Below the pieces are notes generated by a model. It was not told where the DNA came from. It did not search any database and saw only the letters and a program-made list of their open reading frames with translations. From Antilocapra americana (Eukaryota; Chordata; Mammalia; Artiodactyla; Antilocapridae), in the NCBI GenBank assembly GCA_007570785.1, contig ML662442.1, positions 62,831,392 to 62,895,391 of the forward strand: a stretch of 64,000 nucleotides of DNA, written 5' to 3'. The position numbers and the translations under genes are program-made. This document shows, piece by piece, positions 10,865 to 23,565 of the stretch. Every line of letters starts with the position of its first letter. Within the stretch, counting starts at the first letter, position 1.

Positions 10865-13119
10865 AACCACCCATGCAAGCTCTCTTTGCCTGGCCAGCAT
10901 ACTGACATGGCCACTGAAGCACATTTCATGTGGTCCGAGGCTAGCCCTTTTTTTAGCTCAGTCCCCAAAGCAAGAGAGGAGGTCTTTAAAGCCAAGTATC
11001 AACAGGAGAGGAATCTATTCCACACTGTCACCAACATGGGTTGCAAATGAAATATCCTCGTGAACAACTGGATGCCATTTTCTACAGTTGTTGAAACATG
11101 GATTTTTGATACTGGTGTTACAAAGTCAAATTCTTCATTCTGTTGGGTAAAATTAAACTAAAACCCTGGAAATATAAAAAAGACCATCCTGTTCCTAAAG
11201 ACTGTCATATAATCAGCAATCATTTGTTGACTATGCACAGCATGCCAGGCACTAACTAGATGTTGAGATTCAAGGATAAAGAAAATAACAGTCTCAGTGC
11301 TTTCATGTTTATTATTCTAAGATAGATACAATATCATAGAATTTTATGGTTAATATTCTTCTCATCTGTAGCTAAGAAGGGACTACACAATAAAACACAA
11401 ATAGAAAGTATTTTTTTCCCTAAATTAGCACACATTTTTATCAAAGAAACACATACTCATAATAATTCACTCTTATCAAAGAACACAGCTTGCTAATATT
11501 ACTATCTCTTACTGGCTGTTCTATTCTTTATCTCTCCTCCTCCTGCTACTTCTCTTTTTCACTGCTGCAGCTTTAAGTAGTTATTCCCAGACTTACATAT
11601 TAGGGGAAAAAAATTTTTTTTAAGCTTGAGGTAGAGAGTATCAATAGAGAATTGCAAGTTTTTATTAGCCAACTAAGAGCAATTTTTAAAAAATAGAAAT
11701 TATATCTATTTGCACTAACTTTATTTTATTAAAGACACTTGATCACATAAAACAAAATGCTTTTTTATTAAAGACATTTGATCACATAAAACAAATTTCA
11801 GATCCTTTCACACCTGACTGGAAGTGTGGATTATAGAGTAAGAACTCCAAATGACAAATAAGAGGAAAGAAGAACCCTTGTGGTTAAAAAATATAATGGA
11901 CGATAGAGGACGGAAATGGCAGACTTTGCTTACTTCACAGTTTTCACTAAGGCCAGTCCAGTTCACCTTGAACAATGCAATAAGAAAGGACCAAGGTGTG
12001 TCTTTGCCTGCCATGAAGTGGATGAGGTCAAAGAGGATGCATGGAGAATCTGAAACCAATGTAGAGACAACAAGAAACTAACTGAGAAGTGGTATCATCA
12101 TGGCGGGGAGTCCTGCTAAGATTAGGATACTGAAACACTTAAGAGAAAATTACTTTTTAAAGTGTGGACTGAACACAGAAGTTCAAGGCCCAGAAACAGT
12201 CACTAGACAGCAGGAGATGGCTGATGGGGAGGCAGCAGTTGAAAAAGTACAGATCTGAGAAATTTCAAGGAGACGAAAAACAACCAAGCTCAGTAACAGG
12301 CTCCAGGAGGAAGCCTGGGGACAGCGATGTCAGTGATGACTCAGATGTCACGAGTGGAGAGCAGACAGGCCAGTAGTAGCACTGCCAGCAACACCGAGGA
12401 AGTAAGAGAGGAAATGATGCATGAGATAGCTAAGAAACACTATAAATAGTTACATAGCTGCGGTTTCTCCAGCAAAAAAATGCATGTGGAAAATATCCTG
12501 TGTTCCACACCTTGGTTAAATTTTAACTCAGAGAACAACAACACATTAATGACCCACACTATTGCTGTAAGAGAGCATGTCTAGGAATGTGCATGTAAGG
12601 AAAAAAAATAATAGAGGGAAAGTAAATTTCAATAGTGGCTGGCTCTAGAGTAGTAGACGTGCCCTTTATTTCCTTCTTTGCACTCTTATTTTTCCAAATT
12701 TCTTCTAAGGAGAATGCTATTTTGTTGGTAAATTTTGGGTATTTCATAATTGAGCATGTTAGCATGTTTGTGTTAGTTTGTAGGTTTCATGAACCCACAG
12801 GCAACGCACACAAAACATGTCCACCTACTTTAAGAATTATGGAGAATTTAGCACACCAAGGGGAACTCCAAAAATCAGAGTTCACATACCCATTAAAGTC
12901 AATATGAATCGTCCTGGTCTGCCATCTGGGAACTTTTCACATTTAACATGCATCAGAAGCACACAGATTGGTCTCAGTTCAGCTAAAGTTAATCATGAAA
13001 GCCAAGAAATGTCAGCCCAATATTCAACCTAAAGCCTCCCCATGCCAAGAACTACTATTGCAAGGAATTTTTCACTAAGGTCTGTAAAAAGTACTTCTTA
13101 GAAGTACTAAGTACACTTC
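10865..13119. other. Mostly unique intronic DNA
   Basis: I see no gene. A MIR/L2-tail-like relic is at about 11215-11285. A 39-bp-period tandem duplication is at 11725-11795. A stretch at about 12610-12760 resembles the 3' UTR of an old L1M element on the plus strand, but only weakly. Confidence 0.5.
11725..11795 (+). repeat. Two-copy tandem duplication, period 39 bp
   Basis: The 32-bp segment at 11725-11756, containing 'attaaagacacttgatcaca', recurs at 11764-11795 with one C/T difference. It is separated by 7 bp of T-rich sequence. No known repeat family accounts for it. Confidence 0.85.
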
Positions 13120-13123
13120 TTTT

Positions 13124-13154
<31 letters not shown>

Positions 13155-13372
13155 TTTTATTGTTTTTGCCATACATTGTCATGATATCACCATGGGTTTA
13201 CATATGCTTCCCCTCCGGAACCCCCTTCCCTCCTCCCTCCCCGCCGGGAAATCTCGCTGCACCAGCCCCGAGCATCAATCCTGGGCTGGCGATTGATTAG
13301 ACACATGACAATTAACATGCTTCAATGCCCTTCTCCTGTATCATCCCACCCTTACCCTCATCCACAAAGTAG
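13115..13372 (-). mobile_element. Bovid L1 (L1-BT type) 3' UTR fragment
   Basis: Starting from a T/AT-rich tract (reverse complement of the poly-A tail), the stretch follows the antisense bovid L1 3' UTR: 'ttgccatacattgtcatga', then a CpG-containing C-rich block, then 'gctggcgattgattagacac' and 'catcccaccctt'. Only the last 250 or so bases of the element are present. Confidence 0.75.
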
Positions 13373-13529
13373 AAGTGTAGAGGATATATGCATGAAGATT
13401 TTCTAGTATTAAATAAGGTACTTTATTGTCTTGTGGAATGGGTAGTTTCAAAGTAAACTGGGAAATCCAATGCGCAAGGAACTAGACAACAGTCACCATT
13501 CCTGCCTCTAACTCAGGCTGTGGACAGTG

Positions 13530-13775
13530 GACATAGTGCAGCCATTAAGAGAACTCTGGAAACCAGGCTGCCAGGATTTTGAACCCAGCTCTGTTCTAGT
13601 GCCTCCCTAGCATGTCGTCTTGAGCAAGTTTCTGAGCCTCAGTTGCTTCCATCATAAAACAGAGACAAAATTATACCTACTCTCACAGTATTGTGAAGTT
13701 AAAATTCACATATAGGATACTGTAAAGCAGTAGAACAGCACTAGGCAAATACAAGGTACTATTATTTTTTTATTT
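13530..13775 (+). repeat. MIR SINE
   Basis: A long MIR copy in sense orientation. In order it has the 'aaccaggctgccaggattttgaaccc' region, the core 'gagcaagtttctgagcctcag', 'aaaacagagacaaaattatacctac' and a weak 3' tail around 'agcactaggcaaatac'. Confidence 0.75.
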
Positions 13776-14387
13776 ATAATAAATACTGTTGAAAAAGCTC
13801 AGCATTCTCAAATACCATACTTAAACACAACCATAAACTGTGCTAATCATGCTGGTGATCATTTGATATAGTTCTGCCATATTCAAAAATACAAAGTTGC
13901 TTTTTTCCTTCCCACTTCCTCTTAGTCCCTCCTGACCTACATTCAAAGATTAACAGAGCAGATACTAGAGTTCCTCAAAAATAACAACATCCCAAAATTG
14001 AGAAGCCTGGATGTTTTCCTTCTGTGTCATGCTCTTCCCTGCTCAATCCCTCTCCTAGGAAACCAAGGAAACATCTTTACGCAACAATCCAGTGTGTTGG
14101 CAACAACTTTCAAAATCAAGAAACAAGTTGGCTCACTTAAAAAAAAAAAGTCTCTGCTAAAGAAAAATTAAGTAAATATATTTTTGCAAAAAGCTCTAAT
14201 AACTAACTCTCCTGTGGAGAACTGCAGCCTCCAAGAATGCAACTCTTCAGTACTTCTTTAAGTCCCCTCTCGAGATAATGAATCTTCCTCAGCAGGACCA
14301 TCCATTTGTATACCAAGTGCAAGCAGGAACTGAAATACTAACTCCCACTAGAGCCAACCCCACTACTAGTGGTTGGCTCTGTCATTT

Positions 14388-14677
14388 ACACTTGCCCTCT
14401 GCAGGCTGGCCTGTTCATCTCCTTCTGGATTCATTCACGGGCCTCTTCTTATCTCTTCTTAGCCATTTACAGGAGGCTCCCTGAGCACTCCATTCATGAT
14501 TTATTAGGGAGCCCTAGAAAGCCCACCCTGTCTCCAAATCTGGCCAATGACAGTAGCTTCTCTGCCAATGAGATGCCAGGCCAAAGGTTCCCTGTTAGGT
14601 AAGTTGACAAGTGCCAAAGGCTTACCCAGAGTTCCCTTGGCTCCTCACAGGAAGCTAAGTGTCTTCTGAGCTGAGTC
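14388..14677 (+). repeat. Segment A of a diverged local duplication
   Basis: Two blocks here recur in the same order and orientation downstream. Block 1 is 14388-14448 ('ggattcattcacgggcctct') and block 2 is 14593-14677 ('gacaagtgccaaaggctt', 'cagagttcccttgg'). The counterparts are at 15611-15667 and 16427-16513. In this copy the blocks are only about 145 bp apart. Confidence 0.6.
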
Positions 14678-15104
14678 TCTTTCCTGGGACATTAAGAAAA
14701 TCAAACACCTGGAAATGGGCTGAGAGTTTCCACAATCCTCAGGATTGCAAGCACAGAAGTATTTATACAGACTTGTGGTTTTCTCCAGATTTACATTTCT
14801 TTCAGATGTCCAGGCAGTCACCGTGTCGACTTTCACTAAATTGTCTCCCTGAAAAAACTATCCTTTATAAGCGCAGAGACTCATCACTGCAGGACTATCA
14901 GCTGCAGGTGCTGGGCAGGTGTTCCCTGCTCTTGTCAGAGCCTGGCTTCTACACATGGTATCCTTAGGACTTGCAATTCTGGTTCCTGGGTCTCAGAAAC
15001 TGTAAGCAACCACAGTTTCCAACTGTCCAAGTTACTGCAAACAATAGACAATACAAATGTTAGTTCTGGAAATACTAGGGTTCTGAAGACCTACTGACAG
15101 AGCT

Positions 15105-15318
15105 TGCTGCTATTGTTTAGTCACATGACTTTCATGTCCGACTCTTTGTGACCCCCATGGGCTGTAGCCCACCAGGTTCCTCTGACCATGGGATTTCCCA
15201 GGCAAGAATACTGGACTGGGTAGCCATTTCTAACTCCAAGAGATCTTTTGCACCCAAGGATCAAACCTGTGTCTCCTGCATTGTAGGTGAATTCTTTACT
15301 GCTGAGCCACCAGGGAAG
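15105..15318 (-). mobile_element. Bov-tA SINE
   Basis: A full antisense Bov-tA from 'tgctattgtttagtcac' to the head 'tgagccaccagggaag'. No convincing target-site duplication was found by eye. Confidence 0.9.
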
Positions 15319-15659
15319 ATAATTAGCTGAACCTTATCCCACAAAGTGTTTTTTGACTGCCTGGGGCTGACAAGCCGTTACTTCTTTCCTCTCCTCAGGG
15401 ACCAAGTAGGACTTATAGGGACACTCAAGCTCAGGCTCAAAGCCTACCAAAACAGCTAGAGCCTGAGACTGTTTCTTTCCTTCTCTTTTCTGAATATGGG
15501 AAAGAGATGGGCAAGAACCTTTGTTCGAGGAAGTCAGACTTCACTATAGGAAATAAACCTACAGGTAATTACTCATGGTTCACGCAAAAGGCCATACTTT
15601 CTTCCTCCCTACACTTTACCTCTGTTGACCATCTCCCCATCATCTCTGGATTCATTCAT

Positions 15660-15851
15660 GGGCCTCTCTGGTGGCCCAAATGGTAAAGAATCCGCCTGCA
15701 ATGTGGGAGACCTGGGTTCAGCCCCCTGGGAAGATCCCCTGGAGGAGGGCATGGCAACGCACTCCAGTGTTCTTGCCTAGAGAATCCCATGGACAGAGGA
15801 GCCTGGCAGGCTACAGTCCATGGGGTCACAACGAGTTGAAGCTAAGCTCCT
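15660..15851 (+). mobile_element. Bov-tA SINE inside segment B
   Basis: A sense Bov-tA from 'gggcctctctggtggccc' to 'cacaacgagttgaagctaag'. Its first bases ('gggcctct') coincide with the last bases of the duplicated block, so the insertion point is uncertain by up to 8 bp. Confidence 0.9.
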
Positions 15852-15947
15852 AATGGGACAGAAAGTAGGGGGGACTGTCTAAGATGGCATAAGAGGTTCA
15901 GTAGCCAACAAACTTTTTTTTTTCCTGGTTATTTGCACTGCTCCTGT

Positions 15948-16062
15948 GTGCTTTACGTGGTTTACCACATTTAATCCTCATACCACCACTGAAACACAGA
16001 AAGGTTTAGTAACTTGCCCAAGGTCACATAACTAGTAAGTCTTGGGTACAACATATGAAACC
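15948..16062 (-). repeat. MIR SINE fragment
   Basis: The antisense MIR core is clear: 'tttaatcctcatacca', 'tagtaacttgcccaaggtcacataactagtaagt'. Confidence 0.78.
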
Positions 16063-16513
16063 ATGCTGGCTCCTAAGCCAGAGCTCCCTCTTTTCCCCAC
16101 AGCACGATTCCATCACTCCAGTCCCAGTTCAGGGGACCCAAGGATCTATGACAGAGCTGTCAGCTATTCTGAAAAGGGGGCAGATTACATGCAGCTGAAA
16201 GAATTCCCAACTCCTCAGTCAAGGCTGACCTTTAAAGCTTGCCACAAAGTGACCTCAACCCCCACTTCTTGTCTTTCCTCCCGCCTCTCCTCAAGCATCC
16301 TGTCCTCTAGCGAAATGAGAATCCTCATAGAATCAACCCCCATCTGAACCTCCCTCTCCTCAAAATGCATCTCCCTTCTTCCCCGAAAGCCGAATCCTAC
16401 CCAATCACTCCAACCAGATGAAACCTTGTTAGGGAAGTGGACAAGTGCCAGAGGCTTGCACAGAGTTCCCTTGGCGCCTCGCGGGGAGTGAGGTGTGCTC
16501 TCCGCACTGAGCA

Positions 16514-19004
16514 CTTTGACTAAGAAGTGCTCTCCCACCCTTAGCCAAAAAGAGATGTCCTTCCTCTGCAGACATTTGGAGCAGCGTTATTGGTTCGTTT
16601 GTTTTAACCTCTGCTAAAGTGATTGTAACTTTTCTCTAGTGATTGCAACACGTGACACAGCTCAGCATCCTCAGCAGAAACTTGACAACGCCTTCCAGGG
16701 GTTTATCTCAGAGTAGCACAGTGTACCCCGCAGAGGAGAGAACCGAGTTTCTGTTCAACCAACTTCACAGCAGAGTTAACACAGTACAGTTTTTCGGTGT
16801 TTGTTTTTAAAGATGTCTCAACACTGGCAGCCGCTACACTGGGTAATGAACATAAATAGAGCTGCTACCAAGTGACAATCATCACATCTTCTGGAGATTC
16901 AGCACGCTGATTCTAAGTGTGCTCCATCTGAGTACTGTCCAATATAAAAATCTCTATTTTCTTCCTATCTCCTTAAGGATCTCAATGTCACAAGGTCAAG
17001 AGGAGGAAGATTCTAAGTTAATTCTTCAACATCCAAAAATGTTTTTACTGTTACTCTTCTTTGTCTGGAATTTATCGAACAAACACAACCAAGGGGGCTA
17101 ATTTTAAATTTCTAGAGGAATTAACAGCTTGTTATCACTAATGATGGCTCCCTAGCCAGGCCTCTGAGGCCTCATCTGCAGCTGAAGAACAAATTTATCT
17201 ATCTCTAGTATGAAAGACTAGGAGAAACCAGGCAGCGAAAGGCAGTAATTCTCCTCTCAGACGTAAAAGGGAACTCGCCACCCCATCCCACCTCTGGCCC
17301 CTCCTTGCCCCCACCCCCACCCCAGGAAGGACAAAGGTGCGGCTGTTGTTTTTGCATTTGAAAACATCACCAGAGTACTTTCCATGAAAGATATAGGAAT
17401 GATAATCCACTTACATATTATTTTGCATTAAGATGTTCTTTTGGATTAACTTCAAAAATCATTGCAAGTGTGAAGGCAAAATACATGCACATAAATCTTT
17501 TTCTATTTCTCTTTCTCATCGCTTGGAAAAACTATACATTTTCCCATTTGCTTTTCATGAGGAAAAACAAGTATTTCTCTACCTTCCTCACTCCCACCAT
17601 CCCAGCCTTCAAATTTTCATTCTGAATTCTGAAACTACACAGGTTTGACCATTTAGGTCAACTTGCCATTAAGTTTTAAAAGGGAGTTAGTTAATTTGTT
17701 TTTAAAAGAATTACATAAATTTAAATTATTACTCTAATGCTAATAACAAGCAAACATATCAGATTGCTTTGGCTAAAGAGTTAAATTAACAACATTTTAT
17801 TAATCACAAAACCAGTACAAATTTCCTACCCATGTAAACCCATATGTGTATATGGAATTATTTATATGGACATAAGTAAAAATTAACCAAATGGCTAATT
17901 CATTAAGTACTAATATTACCTTCCTATATATGCAATGTAAAAATGCATAAAATCACAGCTGAACTGTGATATATTACTATAAATGCTATACCTAAAATGG
18001 AAAACTCTTAAATACATGACATGGATTTAGCATGTGTTAGATTTTAACCTCAGCTCAAATCATCTGTCATTACATACAACATATAAAATTGTCTGAGTAT
18101 AAACATATTTATGTTCTAAATATAATAATAAGATGACAATTCAGATAGCAAAGAAATAGCTGTTTGTTACCCACAAGTATAATTCTGGAATCTACAGATC
18201 ATCATTTACGCAATACAAACTACTTGAGTGATTAAAAAAGATGCTAGGGGTACATGAAAACACAGTGTAACAGTGCATTATATCTTGGTCATTTATAGAT
18301 GGGGGCTCAATTTAAGCTGTTCTTTGATGAGCAACATAAGGCATGTTATAGCAGTGCACAAAATCCTCTCAACAGGTTGTTTGATTCTTAATTTAGTTCA
18401 TTAATAACAATGAGATGGGGCAAGCAGCAGCAGGTCTGTGAGGCAGGGAGGAAGGAGTGACTAACCCAGAGATGGTCACCTGCAACACAAATACACCAAA
18501 ACTTTCCCTAACTCAGTCTTCAATAAAGCATGACACAGGCTTCCACCACATCTCTTGTCAACATGGGGCCCTCAGAAGCCTGAGGAACTCCTCTTAAAGA
18601 GCAAGATGACAAGGACGGGGTCAGGGAGAGGGAGGAGAAGACATCTTTCGAGCATGTCTTCAAAATACTTGGATTATCAGCCTTTCAGGTGGAAATCTAA
18701 AGGCCAAGTCTCCCCAAGCTTTAAAATTCACTGGCCAAGGTTTCACAGAACACAATTTTATTAGAGATATTTCTAAAGTTTAGTACTATTGGTTAAAAAA
18801 TAAAAGGTATGCCTGAAGAGGTGCTTCCCTGGCCACTTCCCCAGGAAGCATAATTGAAGGGATGTGAACTACTCCATCACAACAGTGCAAAGAAATGGTC
18901 TCTGGTTCCCAAAAGGCTGCTGAGAGGCTGCATACACACCTCCCCATGTCCAAGAGCTCTAGTGACCATGCTCCACTCCTGGTCAGCCCACAGCACCTTC
19001 AGGG
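16514..19004. other. Unique intronic DNA, no gene seen
   Basis: AT-rich, apart from a C-rich stretch at 17275-17325. I recognise no repeat family, exon or RNA gene. Short open frames in this block have no visible domain. Confidence 0.55.
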
Positions 19005-19219
19005 CCCTTGACTCATTGGAAAAGACCCCGATGCTGGGGAAAACTGAGGGCAAGAGGAAAAAGGGGCAACAGAGGATGCGATGGTTGGATGGCATCACTG
19101 ACTCAACAGACATGAGTTTGAGCAAATTCTGGGAGATGGTGAAGGACAGGGAAGCCTGGTGTGCTGCAGTTCATGGAGTCACAAAGAGTCAGACCTGACT
19201 TAGCAACTGAACAACAATA
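19005..19219 (+). mobile_element. BovB 3' end fragment
   Basis: A 5'-truncated BovB beginning at 'ttgactcattggaaaagacc' and running to 'cttagcaactgaacaacaat'. It is one of the shorter BovB relics. Confidence 0.9.
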
Positions 19220-21511
19220 TGCCACCTTGCTATGGGTGCCTCCCCAGGCTGCCTCCGTAACTGACACTACCAACACCTCTGTAAGGTGGCTGAAGCAATC
19301 GTCCAACTGTCCCTTACTTCCATCACTGCTCTCCTCCTCCTCCAGGCCTAGGCCCGTTTTTCTGTTCTTGATCCTGAAGCCCAGGGACCACATCGTTCCC
19401 TTGACTGAGACCTCTGGAACCACTGGCATGAGATGACGATTGGGCAGCATAGGCCTTCTTTGTTAAATGTTTACACTGTGAAATGTTTAGTTTTTTGCAA
19501 AACATGTCCTCCCATCCCTCCTTCTCCCCAAAGAGGCAGACTGTCCATGGAGCTAAGCCAGCCTGAGCAGGCTCCTTTATCAAGACCGTCCCATCACCCG
19601 TGAGTAAGCTGGCAGCACAGGGTTCATATTTTCCTTCCCCTTTCCTTGTCCTTCCTGCACTGGGACTGCAGACTTGGCTACTTGGGATGATCACTCCATG
19701 CAAAACATGTGCCTGGGTCCAGAGAAAGGATATCAAGTCAAGTAGCTTAAAAAGGCAAAGAATCTTGGGAGACAAGTAGATTTCTCTGAGTGATGTCTGC
19801 ACGTCTTCCTGTGTGGCCAAACAGCACAGGAATGGCATCCTAGGACAGCAGGACAGCCCTGGGTGGCCAGAAAATTCTATTTTGGGCAAGATTAGCAGTT
19901 TGTGGCAGTGGTCATTTACGGGAACATGTCATACAGGGACAGCTTGGCCTGCAATTCAACTATTTATAAGACAGGTCTAGGTTTAGGACCAAGAATAAGG
20001 TAATCCCCAACCTCTGGCTTTCGGACCAGTTTCAAATTACTTTGCCTAAAAGCGAGCAAGCTCCAGAAAGAGCTGTGGTGGAGTTGATCACTTGGTAAGT
20101 AGTTATAAACTACGAAAATCTATTGATATTTACTGTGAAAAGTCTCCATGGCTAGAAGATAATTCTAAGTATATACTGTCCAGTCAGCCCGTCCTCACTC
20201 ACCACCTTCTTAAATATTTTCAGTAATTTAATCAAAAGCGCTTTTGACACACCAAATAGGTCATTTTATTTTGAGACTTTCAGGTCTGTGGTAGGCCAAG
20301 ATTTTAATGGCCCTGCATCCCCATGAAGTGTTTGGATGACTTTAATAAGTGAAACGGAGATGCTCAGGAGCAGCTGTGACATGCCCACACTTTCACAGCT
20401 GAAGAGAACAGCTCATTTGGATTTCAGAGGAAAGTTCTCAGGCAACAGAAAGGGTACTGAGACCCCCTAGATGGCTGGGGAAGACAGAGACGATATGGCT
20501 TCACAGTTGTCTTACTGTCCTATTTTTCTAGGACGAAGGAAAATCAGATTATCGAGGCTTTAATGCAAAATACAACCACCTAATGGCAAAGACAGTGGTG
20601 ATGATGGCAGTATTTTAAATACATATCTTATTAGTGTGCCATGCTGGTTAGGGGAGACAGTTTCCAGTTTACAAAGACCTACTGATGGGAGAGAGAAGAG
20701 AGGCCCCAACCTGGGGCTTTCTCATCTACTTTACCTACACGAACCTCTATTTCAGCACGGCTCCCACAGCCCCCACCACAGCACGGTACGCTTAGACCGC
20801 TGTTCTGAACATCCCAGATCTGGGCCTGCCACAGAAGACATCTTGCCCTTTGAATTGAGTCTCCAGTGTCATTCAGACACGTGTGCTTGGAAGAGAGAAA
20901 AACAATGGCCCTTGTCCTACATCAGTTAGCAGAATGAAAATAACCAAGGCTCCAATGAGAACTGATCTATCTCCAAGGTGTACGATCTCAGACCAGTTTT
21001 GCATGTACTTATGGGAACTTTCTGTCTTAGGATGTGCATGGTTATTCTCACTTTATGAAGATTAAACAAAGTCCATTTTAAAGGGCTCTGAACACAGAGT
21101 GTACTCAATAAATATTGGTTTTTCTTTTCCTCTATGATACAATTGGCCCCAGTTACGTGAAGAGTTGACCACAAGAGGCCAAGAGACACCTCAAGGAGGC
21201 CACACAAAATTACTCGCTTAAATGGTAGAATTTACTAAAGCTATTTACTACTTCATTGCAGTAAATGGTATCACGGGGTTTTGAAAGTAGCTAAGGTTAT
21301 CTTCCAAAGTGTCTATTTTACTACCAAGTGAATTCTTGAGAATTTATAGATTCACATAAGCTTCTCTCAATACCAAAGAGAACAAGAGTTTTATTATAAA
21401 CACACAAACCACCAGACAACCAAATGTTCTGTTGTAATTTAACTTGCTTTCCATATACTTCCAGAAACCATATTTGGTTTACAAAAGTTGGAAACTAATC
21501 ATGTCTATGAA
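19220..21511. other. Unique intronic DNA
   Basis: No repeats were assigned with confidence. An open frame of 188 codons on the minus strand (19323-19889) has no recognisable domain, lacks an obvious coding pattern and is treated as chance. A short 'actcaataaatattggt' MIR/L2-type tail is at about 21100-21125. Confidence 0.5.
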
Positions 21512-21672
21512 CAGCACAGTGATAAAGACCCTGACAGCAGATTGCTTGAGCTCAAATCCTGGTCCTGCCAAACCTAGCTGTAGGCCCTCAAGTGAGGTTT
21601 GTCGCTTCCTGCCTCTATTTCTCCTTGTGTAAATCAGGAGTGATATCACCTGCGTCCTTGGGTTGTTAACCT
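21512..21672 (+). repeat. MIR SINE fragment
   Basis: A sense MIR with 'gagctcaaatcctggtcctgcc', 'agctgtaggccc' and a degraded core, truncated before the 3' tail. Confidence 0.6.
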
Positions 21673-22822
21673 CTCTAACGTAGTGGCAGCAAGCCTTACC
21701 TTAAAAAACGTGTAACACATCTACTCCAGACCCTCAACCCATTTTCGAAAACAAAACAAACAGCAAAACTCCCATAGATAACTAACCAACTATCATGTTG
21801 AATGTAAAATCCTGAAAATGCTGTTCACTGAAGACCAAACCATTAGTAAGACTTAAGCACCATTTCTAGTTGGTGACATGGCAATATGACCTCTTGGCTG
21901 ACAATTAGTGTGGTTTTCAAGATGTCCATATCATACTAAAAAGGTAACTCAAGCTATTTCCCCCACATTTGGGTTTAATATGTCATTATTGGGTTTGGAG
22001 GCATACGTATAAATTTTCCCTATAAAAACATGAGCTAAAAATATTGTACTAAAAGATGTGCATGCTATAAAGCTTGGGTATTAAAAAAGCAATAAACATT
22101 CTTACTGTGGAAATATGTTCACCAAAAGGAGCTTTAAAAGGGCATACTTTCATTGATAAAACAGTACCCACAGAAGAGTAATTTTTAAAAATCCATTAAA
22201 CTACTACCAATACCAATACTAGTACCACAACAAATAAAGCCCAAAATATGTTCTTAACTCCAAACTATACAATTTTTCAACATGTTTCCACTTATAAGGA
22301 AACAATAATATTTGGGGATTTTACAAACTGTGTTTCCTGGAACATTGGTAATAAGCGGCTTTTTTTTTTTTTTTTAAGTCTCCTTGGTACAATAAATTTA
22401 GAATACAATTCTTGCTACCAGTGTTTGTTTTTTTTTTTTTAGAAATTCACAATACTAACTAAAATATATGCTATAAGGCATCTCACATAAACCTGACTTA
22501 CAGGTGTATTAGACCTAAGTATTAGACCATGAAATGCTTTCTTCTTTCTTAACGGAACACCTAATAATAATATTCCACACAATTTGGGAAACAGAAATCT
22601 ATCACTTTGACTTATTTATTGAAGGAATTTTGTTTTAAGCAAATTAACAAAGTACTGGTTTTTCCTAAAACGTGTAAAAAACCTACTAGATTAAGCCTTT
22701 CATTTTAAGGACACATAGCCTGGCCTTGGCTTCCAAGATTCAGGCTACCAACTACGCTCAAAAGGGCTTAGTCTCTTTTCTTTGCCTGCAAAACAGAGAT
22801 GATATGATTTCAGTCTATAGTA
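21673..22822. other. Unique AT-rich intronic DNA
   Basis: T-tracts at about 22361-22375 and 22427-22440. No exon or known repeat was identified. Confidence 0.5.
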
Positions 22823-22955
22823 TGCACACATGCTCAGCCACTAAGTCGTGTCTGATTCTTCACAACCTCATCGACTATAGCCTGCCAAGCTCCTCTGTCT
22901 ATGGGATTTCCCAGGCAAGATTACTAGAGTGGGTTGCCATTTCCATCTCCAGGTA
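22823..22955 (-). mobile_element. Bov-tA/Bov-A-type SINE fragment
   Basis: Antisense sequence covering the non-tRNA half, from 'acacatgctcagccactaag' to 'gttgccatttccatctccagg'. The tRNA-like head is missing. Confidence 0.85.
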
Positions 22956-23125
22956 CTGAGACAGGAAAAATGATATTATTTCTCCAATGACCCTAAAATC
23001 TTAGGAACTAAGTGAGCTGATAAAACATTACCATCATTGCTATAGACAAATAACTAAAATTTACACAGCAAGTTCTCAAGAAATAGTGGCAGCTATAAGC
23101 TGGGGATATAAAGTATTTTTAAAGA

Positions 23126-23322
23126 AATACTTCCTTGGTGGCTCAGATGGTAAAGAATCTGCCTGCAAATCAGGAGACTCAGGTTCAATCCCTGGAAAAG
23201 GATCCCACTCCAGTATTCTTCCCTAGAGAATTTCATGGACAGAGGAGCCTGGTGGGCAACAGTCCATGGGGTCACAAAGAGTCGGACATGACTGAGCAAA
23301 TGTTTCAGTTCAGTTTCACACA
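23126..23322 (+). mobile_element. Bov-tA SINE
   Basis: From 'aatacttccttggtggctcag' to 'catgactgagcaaatgtttc', with an internal deletion of about 20 bp after 'caatccctgg' compared with the usual 'gaagatcccctggagaagg'. Confidence 0.9.
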
Positions 23323-23433
23323 TATTCTAATCTTCAAGCACTGTTTTAAAAAATCTTCCCTGTATAAGGGAAAAATACCTTCTGCCCTCCAGATTTCAGA
23401 GGGTGTTCTAGCCACTTATTTTCCTCTTTCCTT

Positions 23434-23565
23434 TGAAGGACACCTTGGAGAAAGAAGTGGCAACCCACTCCAGTATTCTTGTCTGGAGAATCCCATGGAC
23501 AGAGGAGCCTAGAGGGCTTCAGTCTGTGGAATCACAGTCAGATATGACTGAGCGACTAACACTCT
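23434..23565 (+). mobile_element. Bov-tA SINE, 3' part
   Basis: Begins within the SINE at 'ccttggagaaagaagtggc' and runs to 'gagcgactaacactc'. The tRNA-derived head is absent. Confidence 0.82.

Larger units (their letters stand above)
15611..16513 (+). repeat. Segment B of the local duplication, split by younger DNA
   Basis: Block 1 is 15611-15667 and block 2 is 16427-16513, matching segment A at 14388-14677. Between the blocks lie a Bov-tA (15660-15851) and a MIR relic, so B is far longer than A. Block 2 keeps CpG sites ('ggcgcctcgcgggg') that are mostly TpG/CpA in A. Confidence 0.5.

Noticed and set aside
19323..19889. 188-codon open frame on the minus strand
   Set aside because: No recognisable domain, no plausible splice context and a composition typical of GC-moderate non-coding DNA. 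It lies within ARHGAP18 intron 1. Treated as a chance frame.
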